This document shows, piece after piece, positions 44,799 to 55,426 of a DNA stretch of 64,000 nt (its first letter is position 1; each line of letters begins with the position of its first letter). Under the pieces are notes generated by a model that was not told where the DNA came from, did no database searches, and saw only the letters and a list, made by a program, of their open reading frames with translations. The stretch covers positions 1,696,501 through 1,760,500 of the forward strand of contig NZ_AP023081.1 of NCBI RefSeq assembly GCF_026072635.1, in the 5' to 3' direction. The translations under genes and the position numbers were made by a program. This DNA comes from Pseudomonas solani. GTDB taxonomy: Bacteria; Pseudomonadota; Gammaproteobacteria; Pseudomonadales; Pseudomonadaceae.

Positions 44799-45767
44799 TC
44801 AGAGCGATGCGTCGACCTTCTTCGCCGCGTCCTCGCTGACCCAGGCGTGCCAGATTTCCGGGTGCTCCTTGAGGAAGGCCTTGGCCAGCTTGTCCGAGGC
44901 GATCTTCTCCTTGGCCATGCGTGCCAGGTTCTGGTTCAGCAGGTCGATGGGCAGGTTGACCTTCTTGAGCATCTCCACCAGTTCGGGCGCCTCGTCGTGG
45001 AAGACCTTCGACAGGCCCACCTGGATGGTCACGCGCTTGTCGACGCCGGGCTTCTCGTCCAGCTTCACCAGGTCGGCCTGGCCCATCAGCGGCGTCGGCG
45101 ACCAGTAGTAGAAGAGGATAGGCTCGCCACGGCGGTAGCTGGACAGCACCGCGGCATCCAGCGCCGGGCCGGTGCCGGGGCGGAAGTTGGTGAATGTGTC
45201 TTCGAGGCCGTAGTCCTTGAGCATCTCGCTGTTTTCCAGCTCGCAGGTCCAGCCGGCCGGGCAGTTGTAGAAGCGCCCCTTGGACGGCTCTTCCGGGTCG
45301 CGGAACAGCTCGGCGTACTGACCCAGGTCGGCGATGGCCTTGAGCGTCGGCGCCTTGGCTTCCAGGCCGCGCTTGGCGTCACCCTCCACCAGGTAACGCG
45401 GCACGTACCAGCCTTCCACGGCACCGACGATCGGTGCGCCCACGCCCACCACCTTGCCGGCCTTCTCGGCCTTGTTCCAGGCGTCGCTGCGGCCGATCCA
45501 CTCCTCGGCGAAGATCTGGATGTCGTTGTTGCCCAGGGCCTGCTCCATGGTGATGGAGTTGCCCGGCAGGCTGTCGGTCTCGCAGCCGTAGCCTTGCTTG
45601 AGGATGACCTGCAGCAGGTCGGTGAGCAGCATGCCGCTCTCCCAGTTGAGGCCGGCGAACTTCACCGGTTTGCCGGCTCCGCACCAGCTTTCGGCCTGGG
45701 CGGTCCCATGGCCCGCCAGCAGCCCCACGGCACACACCAGGCCCAGCATTTTCTTGTTGAATCGCAT
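44799..45767 (-). CDS. hutX: ABC transporter substrate-binding protein HutX
   Basis: Periplasmic receptor of the hut importer, 322 aa, of the OpuAC/ProX family. The signal peptide runs to about AGHGTAQA; the mature protein starts near ESWCGAGKPVKFAGLNWE. Aromatic residues in EGWYVPRYL and FYYWSPTPLM probably form the ligand cage. The ATG at 45767 is preceded by AAGGAG. Histidine as ligand is inferred from the operon. Confidence 0.88.
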   Translation of the reverse strand: MRFNKKMLGLVCAVGLLAGHGTAQAESWCGAGKPVKFAGLNWESGMLLTDLLQVILKQGYGCETDSLPGNSITMEQALGNNDIQIFAEEWIGRSDAWNKAEKAGKVVGVGAPIVGAVEGWYVPRYLVEGDAKRGLEAKAPTLKAIADLGQYAELFRDPEEPSKGRFYNCPAGWTCELENSEMLKDYGLEDTFTNFRPGTGPALDAAVLSSYRRGEPILFYYWSPTPLMGQADLVKLDEKPGVDKRVTIQVGLSKVFHDEAPELVEMLKKVNLPIDLLNQNLARMAKEKIASDKLAKAFLKEHPEIWHAWVSEDAAKKVDASL

Positions 45768-45940
45768 GTTCCGACGCTCCTTGAACTTGGTAAGGGTTAA
45801 GGCAGAGCAAATGCCCGGAGGGCAGGCCATCGGTTTCCGGGCAGGAAACCGGCAAGAGCCGGTTCCCGTACGTCGGCGACGACGAATTCTCGTGGATGGC
45901 GGGTACGCCCAGGCGCCCCGCTCATCCCGCGTACGACCAC
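45768..45940. other. Spacer between the permease remnant and hutX
   Basis: About 170 bp before hutX with no recognisable gene. It contains a GCCGGTTTCCTG-like imperfect inverted repeat around 45834-45866 (GGTTTCCGGGCAGGAAACC), which could be an internal hairpin reducing read-through or marking an mRNA end. No clear promoter was seen. Confidence 0.45.
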
Positions 45941-46108
45941 TCAGTCATCCAGACTCAACACGGGCGGCATCTCCTGCCGCCCCTCACCAGCGCCCGGCCG
46001 CACCCAGATGAACCAGGCGATGACCAGCAGGGCGATCCACACCGCGCCTACCTGCAGCGCGGCCTCACAGCGGTCACCGCTCCAGGCGGTGACCTGACGG
46101 ATTGAAGT
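45941..46108 (-). pseudogene. Possible remnant of an amino-acid permease C-terminus (hutT-like)
   Basis: Directly after the transporter stop, and in the same frame, about 55 sense codons run to a stop at 45941. They read TSIRQVTAWSGDRCEAALQV, then GAVWIALLVIAWFIWVRPG, then a hydrophilic end PPVLSLDD. No ATG or well-placed GTG with a ribosome site starts it. The pattern (charged residue, then a helix reading VGAVWIALLVIAWF) resembles the last membrane segment of AAT-family amino-acid permeases, and such a permease gene lies here in P. aeruginosa. A deleted permease is inferred; a small one-helix membrane protein is the alternative. Confidence 0.45.
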
Positions 46109-46114
46109 CCCCCT

Positions 46115-47434
46115 CTACAGCACCATCGCCGCCACCCAGCCGAAGGCCAGCAAAGGCAGGTTGAAGTGCAGGAAAGTCGGTATCACGGTGCCCCATATGT
46201 GATCGTGCTGGCCGTCGGCAGCCAGCCCAGCCGTCGGCCCCAACGTGGAGTCGGAGGCTGGCGACCCCGCATCGCCCAGGGCCGCAGCGGTGCCCACCAG
46301 GGACAGGGTCGCCAGAGGCGAGAAGCCGAAGCCTATCGCCAGTGGCACGTAGATGGCGGCGATGATCGGCACGGTGGAAAAGGACGAGCCGATGCCCATG
46401 GTGATCAGCAGCCCTACCAACAGCATCATGAACGCAGCCAGGGCGCGGTTGCCGCCCACCAGTTCGGCGGAATGGGCCACCAGGGACTGGATTTCACCGG
46501 TGGCCTTCATCACCCCGGCGAACCCCGAGGCGGCGATCATGATGAAGCCCACCAGGGCCATCAGCCGCATGCCCTGGAGGAAGACCCCGTCCTGTTCGTT
46601 CCAGCGGATCACCCCGCTCATGGACACCAGCGAGAACCCCACCAGGCCGCCAAACACCATCGAGCCGGTCCAGAGCTGCACCACCAGGGCCAGTACCAGC
46701 GCCAGCAGCACCATCGTCAACTGCCGGCGAGACAGGCGCGCCGGGGCCTCGCCCTCCTCCCCCGCCACCGGCCGGTCGGCATAAACGCGAGGCTGGCGAT
46801 AGCTCCAGAGCAGCGCCAGTAGCAGGCCGAACACCATGCCAAGCGCCGGGATCAGCATGGCAACCGGCGCCATCTCGCGGGACACCAACTGGCCACTGCC
46901 GGCACCGTTGATGTTGGCCACCAGGATGTCGTTGAGAAAGATCGAGCCGAAGCCCAACGGCAAGGTCATGTAGGTGGTCGTGATGGCGAAGGTGATCGCG
47001 CATGCCACCGCCCGGCGATCCAGTTGCAGGCGGTTCATCACGTGCAGCAGGGGCGGCACCAGCAGCGGGATGAAGGCGATGTGCACCGGCACCAGGGTCT
47101 GCGAGGCGATGCCCGCCAGCACCATGGACAGCAGGATGGCCCATTTGATGAAGCGCCCGCCGCCCTCGCCCAGCCGGTCGGTGAGGTTGGCGGACAAGCG
47201 TTGGGACAGGCCGGTACGGGACAACGCGATGGCGAAGGCCCCCAGCGTCGCGTAGGCCAGGGCCACGGGGGCGCCGCCGCCCAGGCCTTCGTTGAAGGAC
47301 TTCACCACGGTTTCCATCGGCAGGCCGGCGAACAGCCCGCCCACCAGCGCCGAGGCGATCAGGGCGAAGACCACCGAGACCCTCAGCATGCACAGTGCAA
47401 CCATGACCAGTACGGCCAGGATGATCGCGTTCAT
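46115..47434 (-). CDS. YuiF/NhaC-type secondary transporter in the hut operon
   Basis: A 439-aa integral membrane protein with about twelve segments, starting MNAIILAVLVMVALCMLRVS after AAGGAG. It resembles the NhaC-superfamily/YuiF transporters, some of which carry histidine: GGGAPVALAYATLGAFAIAL, SQTLVPVHIAFIPLLVPPLL, and the C-terminal ALGDAGSPASDSTLGPTAGL. The position just after hutH points to histidine or urocanate uptake (inference). P. aeruginosa instead has an AAT permease and a CodB-like transporter around hutH. Confidence 0.75.
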   Translation of the reverse strand: MNAIILAVLVMVALCMLRVSVVFALIASALVGGLFAGLPMETVVKSFNEGLGGGAPVALAYATLGAFAIALSRTGLSQRLSANLTDRLGEGGGRFIKWAILLSMVLAGIASQTLVPVHIAFIPLLVPPLLHVMNRLQLDRRAVACAITFAITTTYMTLPLGFGSIFLNDILVANINGAGSGQLVSREMAPVAMLIPALGMVFGLLLALLWSYRQPRVYADRPVAGEEGEAPARLSRRQLTMVLLALVLALVVQLWTGSMVFGGLVGFSLVSMSGVIRWNEQDGVFLQGMRLMALVGFIMIAASGFAGVMKATGEIQSLVAHSAELVGGNRALAAFMMLLVGLLITMGIGSSFSTVPIIAAIYVPLAIGFGFSPLATLSLVGTAAALGDAGSPASDSTLGPTAGLAADGQHDHIWGTVIPTFLHFNLPLLAFGWVAAMVL

Positions 47435-47493
47435 AACCACTCCTTGTTCTTGTTGTGTCAGGCGGGCCGAGCGCACGGCCCGCTGGGGTGAGT

Positions 47494-49028
47494 TCAGAGG
47501 CTCGGCAGCAGGCCCTCCGGCATCAGCGCATTGAGGCAACCGCTGGCCAGCAGCGCGCTGGCGGCCTCGATGTCCGGGGCGAAGAAACGGTCCTCCTGGT
47601 AGTAGGGCACCTGGCCGCGCAGCAGGGCGCGGGCCTCTTCCAGCTTCGGCGAGCTCTTCAGCCCTTCGCGGAAGTCCAGGCCCTGGCAGGCGCCCAGCCA
47701 CTCCACGGCGAGGATGCCGCGCACGTTCTCGGCCATGGCCCAGAGGCGCTTGCCGGCGTTCGGCGCCATGGAGACGTGGTCTTCCTGGTTGGCCGATGTG
47801 GGCAGGCTGTCGACGCTGTGCGGATGGGCCAGCGCCTTGTTGTCGCTGGCCAGGGCGGCAGCGGTGACCTGGGCGATCATGAAGCCCGAGTTGACCCCGC
47901 CGTTGGCCACCAGGAAGGGCGGCAGCTGCGACATGTGCTTGTCCATCATCAGCGAGATGCGCCGCTCGGACAGCGAGCCGATCTCGGCGATGGCCAGGGC
48001 CAGGTTGTCGGCGACCAGGGCCACGGGCTCGGCGTGGAAGTTGCCACCGGAGACCACGTCACCCTGCTCGGCGAACACCAGCGGGTTGTCGGATACGGCG
48101 TTGGCCTCCACCTCCAGAACCTCGGCGGCCTGGCGCATCTGGGTCAGGCAGGCGCCCATCACCTGCGGCTGGCAGCGCAGGGAGTACGGGTCCTGCACTT
48201 TGTCGCACTGGGCGTGGGAGCGGGCCACCTCGCTGCTCTCGGTGAGCAGCGCGCGGTAGGCGGCGGCGGCGTCGATCTGCCCGCGCTGGCCACGGGCGGC
48301 ATGGATGCGCGCATCGAAGGGCGCCCGCGAGCCAAGCATGGCCTCGACGCTGAGCCCGCCACAGACGGCGGCGGCGGCGAACAGGTCCTCGGCCTCGAAC
48401 AGCCCGCGCAACGCGTAGGCGGTGGACGCCTGGGTGCCGTTGAGCAGGGCCAGGCCCTCCTTGGCGGCCAGGGTCAGCGGCTCCAGCCCGGCGATGGCCA
48501 GGGCCTCGGCGGCCGGCAGCCACTGCCCCTTGTGGCGCGCGCGGCTCTCGCCGAGCAACAGCAGGGACATGTGCGCCAGGGGGGCGAGGTCGCCGGAGGC
48601 GCCCACCGAGCCCTTGAGCGGGATGTGCGGGTAGACCTCGGCGTTGATCAGCGCGATCAGCGCGTCGATCACCTTGCGGCGGATGCCGGAGAAACCACGG
48701 GCCAGGCTGTTGACCTTGAGCAGCATGATCATCCGCACCAGGGCGTCGTCCAGCGGCTCGCCGACACCGGCGGCGTGGGACAGCACCAGGGAGCGCTGCA
48801 GCTTCTCCAGGTCCTCGCGGGCGATGCGGGTGGAGGCCAGCAGGCCGAAGCCGGTGTTGATGCCGTAGGCGGTACGGTCCTCGGCGATGATCCGCTCGAC
48901 GCAGGCGACGCTGGCCTCGATGGGCGCGTCGGCGCTGGCGTCCAGGCTCACGCGCACCGGCCCGAGATGGACCTGGCGCAGTTGGGCCAGGGTCAGTCGG
49001 CCGGGGTGCAGATGGAGGTCGAACATGC

Positions 49029-49032
<4 letters not shown>
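47494..49032 (-). CDS. hutH: Histidine ammonia-lyase
   Basis: First step of histidine degradation: histidine to urocanate and ammonia. The 512-aa protein has the complete MIO-forming motif GSVGASGDLAPLAH with Ala145-Ser146-Gly147, the active-site tyrosine loop (TAYGINTGFGLLA) and the C-terminal QEDHVSMAPNAG. It is therefore the catalytic lyase of this cluster, unlike the second homologue downstream. The ATG overlaps the hutU stop by 4 bp. Confidence 0.97.
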
Positions 49033-50699
<1,667 letters not shown>

Positions 50700-51126
50700 G
50701 GCAGGCTCCTGGGAGGCGTGGGGTGCAGAGGGACGGGAATCGTGCCCGGATATCTACACACATATGAACTTGTACATACAAGCATATGCAAGTGAAAGGC
50801 CAGTTCACTGAGGTACGCCTCACTGCGTCGCAAGGAACCGCTGTACGCCGCGAATGACGGGGCCCAGAGCAAACGCGAAATGTTCGGGGGTGGACCGCAA
50901 GGAAGGTAGCCGACCTGTTACCGGGTCGCTTTCCTGGGGCAAAGAGCCTCCTTCGGCGCACGGTAATGGGGCATTCGGTAACGCGGCGGGGAAAGGGGGG
51001 GAAATACAGGTGGAGCCGGGCGATGTTCCGCCGAGGCACGAAAGCGGGACCAGGCCATGAACCGTTGGGCCTCGCTGCGCTCGGCGCCGACCTACGGCAT
51101 CGAGTCCAACGTGGAGAACAAGGGGA
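50700..51126. other. Regulatory spacer between hutD and hutU
   Basis: A 427-bp spacer with the hutU operator at its left end. It also carries, at 51068-51099, a diverged relative of the CGCTGCGCTC ... CCTACG direct repeats near 38.9-39.1 kb. No convincing gene: the small frame at 50854-51060 lacks family features and a ribosome site. I found no strong -24/-12 or -35/-10 promoter. Confidence 0.5.
50769..50782 (-). promoter_or_regulatory. HutC operator upstream of hutU
   Basis: CTTGTACATACAAG (CTTGTATGTACAAG on the hutU strand) is a near-perfect palindrome with CTTGT/ACAAG arms. It matches the type of site bound by the GntR-family repressor HutC and lies 70-83 bp before the urocanase start. 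Confidence 0.75.
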
Positions 51127-51717
51127 TCAGCGCGGTTGCAGCTCGATCAGGCAGCAATCCACCACGGCCAGCGCATCGAGCACCAGCTCGCGCAGCGTGC
51201 CATTCCCTTCCAGGTGCAGGCAGTCATGGCGACCGAGGTGCAGTGTTTCGCCCCCGTCCAGGCGCACTTCCAGCCCTTCGCCGGCGCTGAACAGCAGCAG
51301 GGTGTCGGCGGCGCTGAACAGGCGTAGCGGCCCGTTGACGCGCTGCCACTGCAGGCGGCCGGCGAAGCGCTGCGGGGCATAGATGAGGTTGAAGTCGCGG
51401 ATGGCGCCGCCCAGCAGCTCGCACTGCACGCGACTGCCGCCGTCGAAGGCGAAGGCGTCACCGGCCGTCAGCTCGCGGGACGGGACGTCGTCCACCACCA
51501 GGCGCATGCCGGCACCCTCCAGCACGGTGATGACGCGCTGGTAACCGGTGAAGGCGGAAAAGGGCCCGGGCTGGCCGACATCGGCGATAGACAGGCGCCA
51601 GCCGAAACCGTCGAGGTCGGCGCCGCCGTCGCGGAGGATCTCCTGGGTGGAGCCGGCGCCGTTCTTCCACGGCATGCGCGGGTAATCGGCGGCGCGCAGC
51701 ACGCGGGGCATGCTCAT
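51127..51717 (-). CDS. hutD: HutD family protein
   Basis: A 196-aa bicupin protein of the HutD family. The start MSMPRVLRAADYPRMPWKNG overlaps the hutC stop (ATGA). In P. fluorescens HutD is proposed to limit hut operon activity by an unknown mechanism, possibly binding a small molecule. Family motifs seen are PWKNGAGSTQEI, WRLSIADVGQPGPFSAFTGY and RDFNLIYAP. It is cotranscribed with hutC. Confidence 0.92.
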   Translation of the reverse strand: MSMPRVLRAADYPRMPWKNGAGSTQEILRDGGADLDGFGWRLSIADVGQPGPFSAFTGYQRVITVLEGAGMRLVVDDVPSRELTAGDAFAFDGGSRVQCELLGGAIRDFNLIYAPQRFAGRLQWQRVNGPLRLFSAADTLLLFSAGEGLEVRLDGGETLHLGRHDCLHLEGNGTLRELVLDALAVVDCCLIELQPR

Positions 51718-52466
51718 GAGCCGAACCGCCCTTCGAGGCGGTAGCGCGAGCCCGGGTAGAGCAGGCGCGCGCTGGTGACGGTATTGCGGCCCGACCAGGT
51801 GCGGCGGCGGATCAGCAGGCAGGGTTCGCTGCGCTCGATCAGCAGCAGGCGGCACTCGTCGGCGTCGGCGAGGATCGCCTCGACCACGTGCTCGCCCTCG
51901 GTGAGCGGCGCCACCTGGGACAGGTAGGCGTGGGGCGTCTGCTGGGTGAAGTCCTGCTTGAGGTAGTCCGGCGCCACCGAGGCGTTGACGTAGCGGTCCT
52001 CGATCTGCACCGGCACGTCGTTCTCGTAATGCACGATGAGCGAATGGAACACCCGCTGCCCCTCGCGCACGTCCAGTGCCAGGGCACGCTCGGAGCCGGC
52101 CAGTTCCTCGCCCAGGGCGATCACTTCGCAGCGGTGCGCATGGCCCCGCGCAGTGATTTCCTCGGCGATGTTGTGCACCTCGAACAGTGCCGCCTGGCCC
52201 TTGGGCTCGGCGACGAAGGTGCCGACGCCCTGCATGCGCACCAGGTAGCCGTCGGCAGTCAGCTCGCGCAGGGCGCGGTTGACGGTCATGCGGCTGACGC
52301 CCAACTCGTTGACCAGCTCGCTCTCGGAGGGCACGCGATGGTGCGGCGGCCAGGTGCCGTCGTCGATCTGCCGGCAGATCATCTGCTTGACCCGTGCGTA
52401 GAGCGGCGCAGGCGCCTCGCCGGGCTGGACGGCGAAGGACGGGATATCGACAGGCGGATTGGGCAC
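51714..52466 (-). CDS. hutC: Histidine utilisation repressor HutC
   Basis: GntR/HutC-family repressor of the hut genes, induced by urocanate. The start is GTG at 52466 (MPVPNPPVDIPSFAV..., wait-free reading MPNPPVDIPS) with AAGGAG 7 bp before it, giving 250 aa. The N-terminal winged helix reads YARVKQMICRQIDDG and VNELGVSRMTVNRALRELTADG; the C-terminal UTRA domain binds the effector. An upstream open frame to 52580 would run through the operator and is unlikely. Confidence 0.93.
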   Translation of the reverse strand: MPNPPVDIPSFAVQPGEAPAPLYARVKQMICRQIDDGTWPPHHRVPSESELVNELGVSRMTVNRALRELTADGYLVRMQGVGTFVAEPKGQAALFEVHNIAEEITARGHAHRCEVIALGEELAGSERALALDVREGQRVFHSLIVHYENDVPVQIEDRYVNASVAPDYLKQDFTQQTPHAYLSQVAPLTEGEHVVEAILADADECRLLLIERSEPCLLIRRRTWSGRNTVTSARLLYPGSRYRLEGRFGS

Positions 52467-52538
52467 GGGAACACTCCTTGGCGGCACGCTCGGCTGGTCG
52501 GCCGGGGAACAGGGCGAGTTTACGGTCTCGATATACGT

Positions 52539-52557
52539 CTGTATATGTATATACAAA
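52539..52557. promoter_or_regulatory. HutC-type operator between hutC and hutF
   Basis: CTGTATATGTATATACAAA is an AT-rich palindrome in the 116-bp divergent spacer between hutC and hutF. It resembles the site upstream of hutU (TGTAT ... ATACA) and is suited to control of both genes, including hutC autoregulation. Confidence 0.7.
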
Positions 52558-52582
52558 TAACAAACCTCGCAGGTCGCCAATC

Positions 52583-53941
52583 ATGCCAGCCTTCTTCACC
52601 GAACGAGCCCTGTTGCCCCAGGGCTGGGCCAGGGACGTCCGTTTCGAGGTGGCCGCGGATGGCCGCCTGAGCCGCGTGGAAGCAGGCGCCACGGCCGATG
52701 GCGCCGAACGTCTGAACGGCCCGGTGGTGCCGGGCATGCCCAACCTGCACTCCCACGCCTTCCAGCGCGCCATGGCCGGCCTGGCCGAGGTGGCGGGCGA
52801 CCCCAACGACAGCTTCTGGACCTGGCGCGACCTGATGTACCGCCTGGTCGGCCGCATGGAGCCGGAGCAGGTGGAGGTGATCGCCCGCCAGCTCTACATC
52901 GAGATGCTCAAGGCCGGCTTCACCGGCGTCGCCGAATTCCATTACCTGCACCACGACCGCGACGGGCGCCCCTATGCCGACCCGGCGGAGCTCGCCCTGC
53001 GCATCAGCCAGGCCGCCAGCCGCACCGGCATCGGCCTGACCCTGCTGCCGGTGCTCTACAGCCACGCCGGCTTCGGCGGCCAGGCGCCCAACGAGGGCCA
53101 GCGCCGCTTCATCAACTCCACCGATGGCTACCTCGCCCTGCAGCAGCGCCTGCGCGCAGCACTGCCCGCCGGGCAGGTGCTGGGCACCTGCTTCCACTCG
53201 CTGCGGGCGGTGACACCGGAGCAGATCGGCGCCGTGCTGGCGGCGGACCCGGGCGACGCACCCATCCACATCCACATCGCCGAGCAGCGCAAGGAAGTGG
53301 ACGACTGCCTCGCCTGGAGCGGCCGCCGCCCCCTGCAATGGCTCTACGACAACGTCGATGTAGACCCGCGCTGGTGCCTGGTCCACGCCACCCACGCGGA
53401 ACCCGACGAGGTCGAAGCGATGGCCCGCAGCGGCGCGGTGGCGGGCCTGTGCCTGACCACCGAAGCCAACCTGGGCGACGGCATCTTCCCGGCGGTGGAC
53501 TACCTGGCCCAGGGCGGACGCTTCGGCATCGGCTCCGACAGCCATGTGTCGGTCAGCCCGGTGGAAGAACTGCGCTGGCTGGAATACGGCCAGCGCCTGC
53601 GCGACCAGCGCCGCAACCGCCTGCACCAGGCGAATCAGCCCCGCGTGGGCGACGCCCTCTACCAGGCAGCGCTGAGCGGTGGCGCCCAAGCCCTGGGCCA
53701 GCCCACCGGCGCCCTGGCAGCAGGCCAGCGTGCGGACTGGCTGGTGCTGGACGGCAACGACCCCTACCTCGCCACCGCCCAGGACGATGCGCTGCTAAAC
53801 CGCTGGCTGTTCGCCGGCGGTGATCGCCAGGTGCGTGATGTGATGGTGGCGGGACGCTGGGTGGTGCAGGACGGCCGTCACCCCGAGGAAGAGGCGACGG
53901 CACGGGAGTTCGCCGGCGTGTTGCGATCCCTGTTGGGCTAG
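52583..53941 (+). CDS. hutF: Formimidoylglutamate deiminase
   Basis: Fourth step of the pathway: N-formimino-L-glutamate to N-formyl-L-glutamate and ammonia. The 452-aa amidohydrolase starts MPAFFTERALLPQGWARD and has the metal-binding NLHSHAFQRAM, HIHIAEQRKEVDD and GIGSDSHVSVSP motifs. It is transcribed divergently from hutC, across the operator. With HutG it completes conversion to glutamate. Confidence 0.96.
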   Translation: MPAFFTERALLPQGWARDVRFEVAADGRLSRVEAGATADGAERLNGPVVPGMPNLHSHAFQRAMAGLAEVAGDPNDSFWTWRDLMYRLVGRMEPEQVEVIARQLYIEMLKAGFTGVAEFHYLHHDRDGRPYADPAELALRISQAASRTGIGLTLLPVLYSHAGFGGQAPNEGQRRFINSTDGYLALQQRLRAALPAGQVLGTCFHSLRAVTPEQIGAVLAADPGDAPIHIHIAEQRKEVDDCLAWSGRRPLQWLYDNVDVDPRWCLVHATHAEPDEVEAMARSGAVAGLCLTTEANLGDGIFPAVDYLAQGGRFGIGSDSHVSVSPVEELRWLEYGQRLRDQRRNRLHQANQPRVGDALYQAALSGGAQALGQPTGALAAGQRADWLVLDGNDPYLATAQDDALLNRWLFAGGDRQVRDVMVAGRWVVQDGRHPEEEATAREFAGVLRSLLG

Positions 53942-53945
53942 GGGA

Positions 53946-54503
53946 TCAGCGCGGCATCTTGTCGTCCGGCGTACGCCAGATCAGGCCATCGGTGTCGTAA
54001 CCCTGGTCGCGGGCCAGCTTCAGCAGGTGCGCGCGAGTGTGCTCCGGCACCTCGGGAGTGCGTGACAGCAACCAGAGGTAGGTGCGGTCCGGGTGGCCCA
54101 CCAGCGCGGTCTGGTAACCGTCGTCCAGGTAAAGCACCCAGTACTGGCCCTTGGTGAGGTCCGGCGCCAGGCGGCTGAACCAGTTATCGAAGCGCACCCA
54201 GAGCTTGTCGGTCTGCCCGGCGACCTGGGGCACGGCCTGGCCCTGGGCTTCCTGCCATTCGCCTTCGGCGGTACGGCAACGGTTGAGCACGCCGACCGCG
54301 CCATCCGGCTGCAGGCTGTAGTGGGCTTCGGATTGTGCGCAATGGCGCTGGAAGAACATCGGCAACCGCGCCAGTTCGTACCAGGTGCCCTGGTAGCGTT
54401 GCAGATCCACCGAGCCCACCGTGCGCGGTGGCGCAGCGGGCTCGCTGGAGCCGGCGCAACCGGCCAGCAGCAGCGCGCCAAGCAGCAGCGCAAGACGGAT
54501 CAT
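53946..54503 (-). CDS. blc: Lipocalin family outer-membrane lipoprotein (Blc-like)
   Basis: Bacterial lipocalin, a small beta-barrel lipoprotein binding lipophilic ligands at the envelope. The 185-aa protein has a signal with lipobox LLAGC (Cys17), the lipocalin GxW motif in YQGTWYELARLPMFFQ, and the C-terminal TYLWLLSRTPEVPEHTRAHL. Its ATG overlaps the stop of the upstream BamE-like gene (ATGA). It converges on hutF, leaving only four bases between their stops. Confidence 0.9.
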   Translation of the reverse strand: MIRLALLLGALLLAGCAGSSEPAAPPRTVGSVDLQRYQGTWYELARLPMFFQRHCAQSEAHYSLQPDGAVGVLNRCRTAEGEWQEAQGQAVPQVAGQTDKLWVRFDNWFSRLAPDLTKGQYWVLYLDDGYQTALVGHPDRTYLWLLSRTPEVPEHTRAHLLKLARDQGYDTDGLIWRTPDDKMPR

Positions 54504-54754
54504 TTCAGGCCCTGCCCTTGGTACATCATCACCTTGTCGCCGGCGAACTGGATGCTGATGAAGGCCTTCTGGTCGCCCCAGGTGCAGCTGGTCAGGCCCA
54601 CGGCGCCGGAGCACTCGGTGGGTTCGCCGATGATCTGCTCGACCTCGGCCTTGGCCATGCCGGCCTTGATCTTCGAATAGTTCTCCTGGTTGATCTTGTT
54701 GCAGGCGACGAGCGCGACGCAGACGGACAGCAGGGCGAGGATGCGCAGTTGCAT
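54500..54754 (-). CDS. Small BamE/OmlA-like lipoprotein
   Basis: An 84-aa envelope lipoprotein: signal peptide with lipobox LVAC, then NYSKIKAGMAKAEVEQIIGEPTEC and GDQKAFISIQFAGDKVMMYQ, the SmpA/OmlA (BamE-like) pattern. No function is known to me. The start at 54754 gives MQLRILALLSVCVALVAC; a start further upstream adds a Cys-rich unconserved stretch. It is translationally coupled to blc. Confidence 0.82.
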   Translation of the reverse strand: MQLRILALLSVCVALVACNKINQENYSKIKAGMAKAEVEQIIGEPTECSGAVGLTSCTWGDQKAFISIQFAGDKVMMYQGQGLK

Positions 54755-54823
54755 GAATGACTCCGTGGTGTGGGGAATACCGCGGCAAGCTTGGCACAGC
54801 GCCACGGGGAATGCCCATTGGAG

Positions 54824-55423
54824 TCAGAAGCGCGAGCCGGGTTCCTTGAGGAAAGCGGCTTCCTCGACGCTGGAGGCACGGCCGAGGATGGCGTTGCGAT
54901 GGGGGAAGCGGCCGAAGCGGGCGATCACCGCGTGGTGGCGCACGGCGTAGTCGAGGAAGTCGTCGAACAGCTCGCGCTCGGCAGGGGAAACGGCATCGCG
55001 CAGGGCGGTGTAGCGCAGCACGGCCAGCTCCTGGGTGGCCAAGTCCTCGGCGTGCTCGAAGACGATCTCGACGAACACCCGGCGGATCGGCGTGAGCTGC
55101 GCATCCAGGCCCCGGGCGATGCCGTCGCGCACCAGTGCCAGGGCACGGCTGTCGCCGGCATAGGCGCGGGGCTGGTCACGGAAGAGCATGCGCGGCAGCT
55201 GGTCCAGCAGCAGGATCAGCGCCAGCCAGCCCTCGGGCTGTTCCGCCCAGTCGGCCAGGCCGCCGTCCAGCGCCTGCTCCACCTGGGTGCCGAAGCACTG
55301 GCGGGCGTGTTGGTCCTGGCTGTCGCGCTTGCCGAACCACAGGCCCTGGCGCGCGGCAGCCGTCTCGGCAGCGTCGGCGAAATCGCCGAACCACCAGTCG
55401 AGCAACGGCTGCCAGGGCTGCAT
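54824..55423 (-). CDS. DUF924 family protein
   Basis: A 199-aa soluble, mainly helical protein of the DUF924 family (TPR-like fold), recognised by LLDWWFGD at the start, LALILLLDQLPRMLFRDQPRAYAGD in the middle and RHHAVIARFGRFPHRNAILGR near the end. No molecular function is established. It follows fbp by 3 bp and is probably cotranscribed. Confidence 0.87.
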   Translation of the reverse strand: MQPWQPLLDWWFGDFADAAETAAARQGLWFGKRDSQDQHARQCFGTQVEQALDGGLADWAEQPEGWLALILLLDQLPRMLFRDQPRAYAGDSRALALVRDGIARGLDAQLTPIRRVFVEIVFEHAEDLATQELAVLRYTALRDAVSPAERELFDDFLDYAVRHHAVIARFGRFPHRNAILGRASSVEEAAFLKEPGSRF

Positions 55424-55426
55424 GGC

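Noticed and set aside
50854..51060. Short plus-strand frame in the hutD-hutU spacer
   Set aside because: There is no ribosome site and no family similarity, and its composition is spacer-like.
51127..52857. A 576-codon frame joining hutD with sequence antisense to hutF
   Set aside because: HutD starts at 51717, coupled to the hutC stop. The upstream part is a shadow of hutC in another frame.
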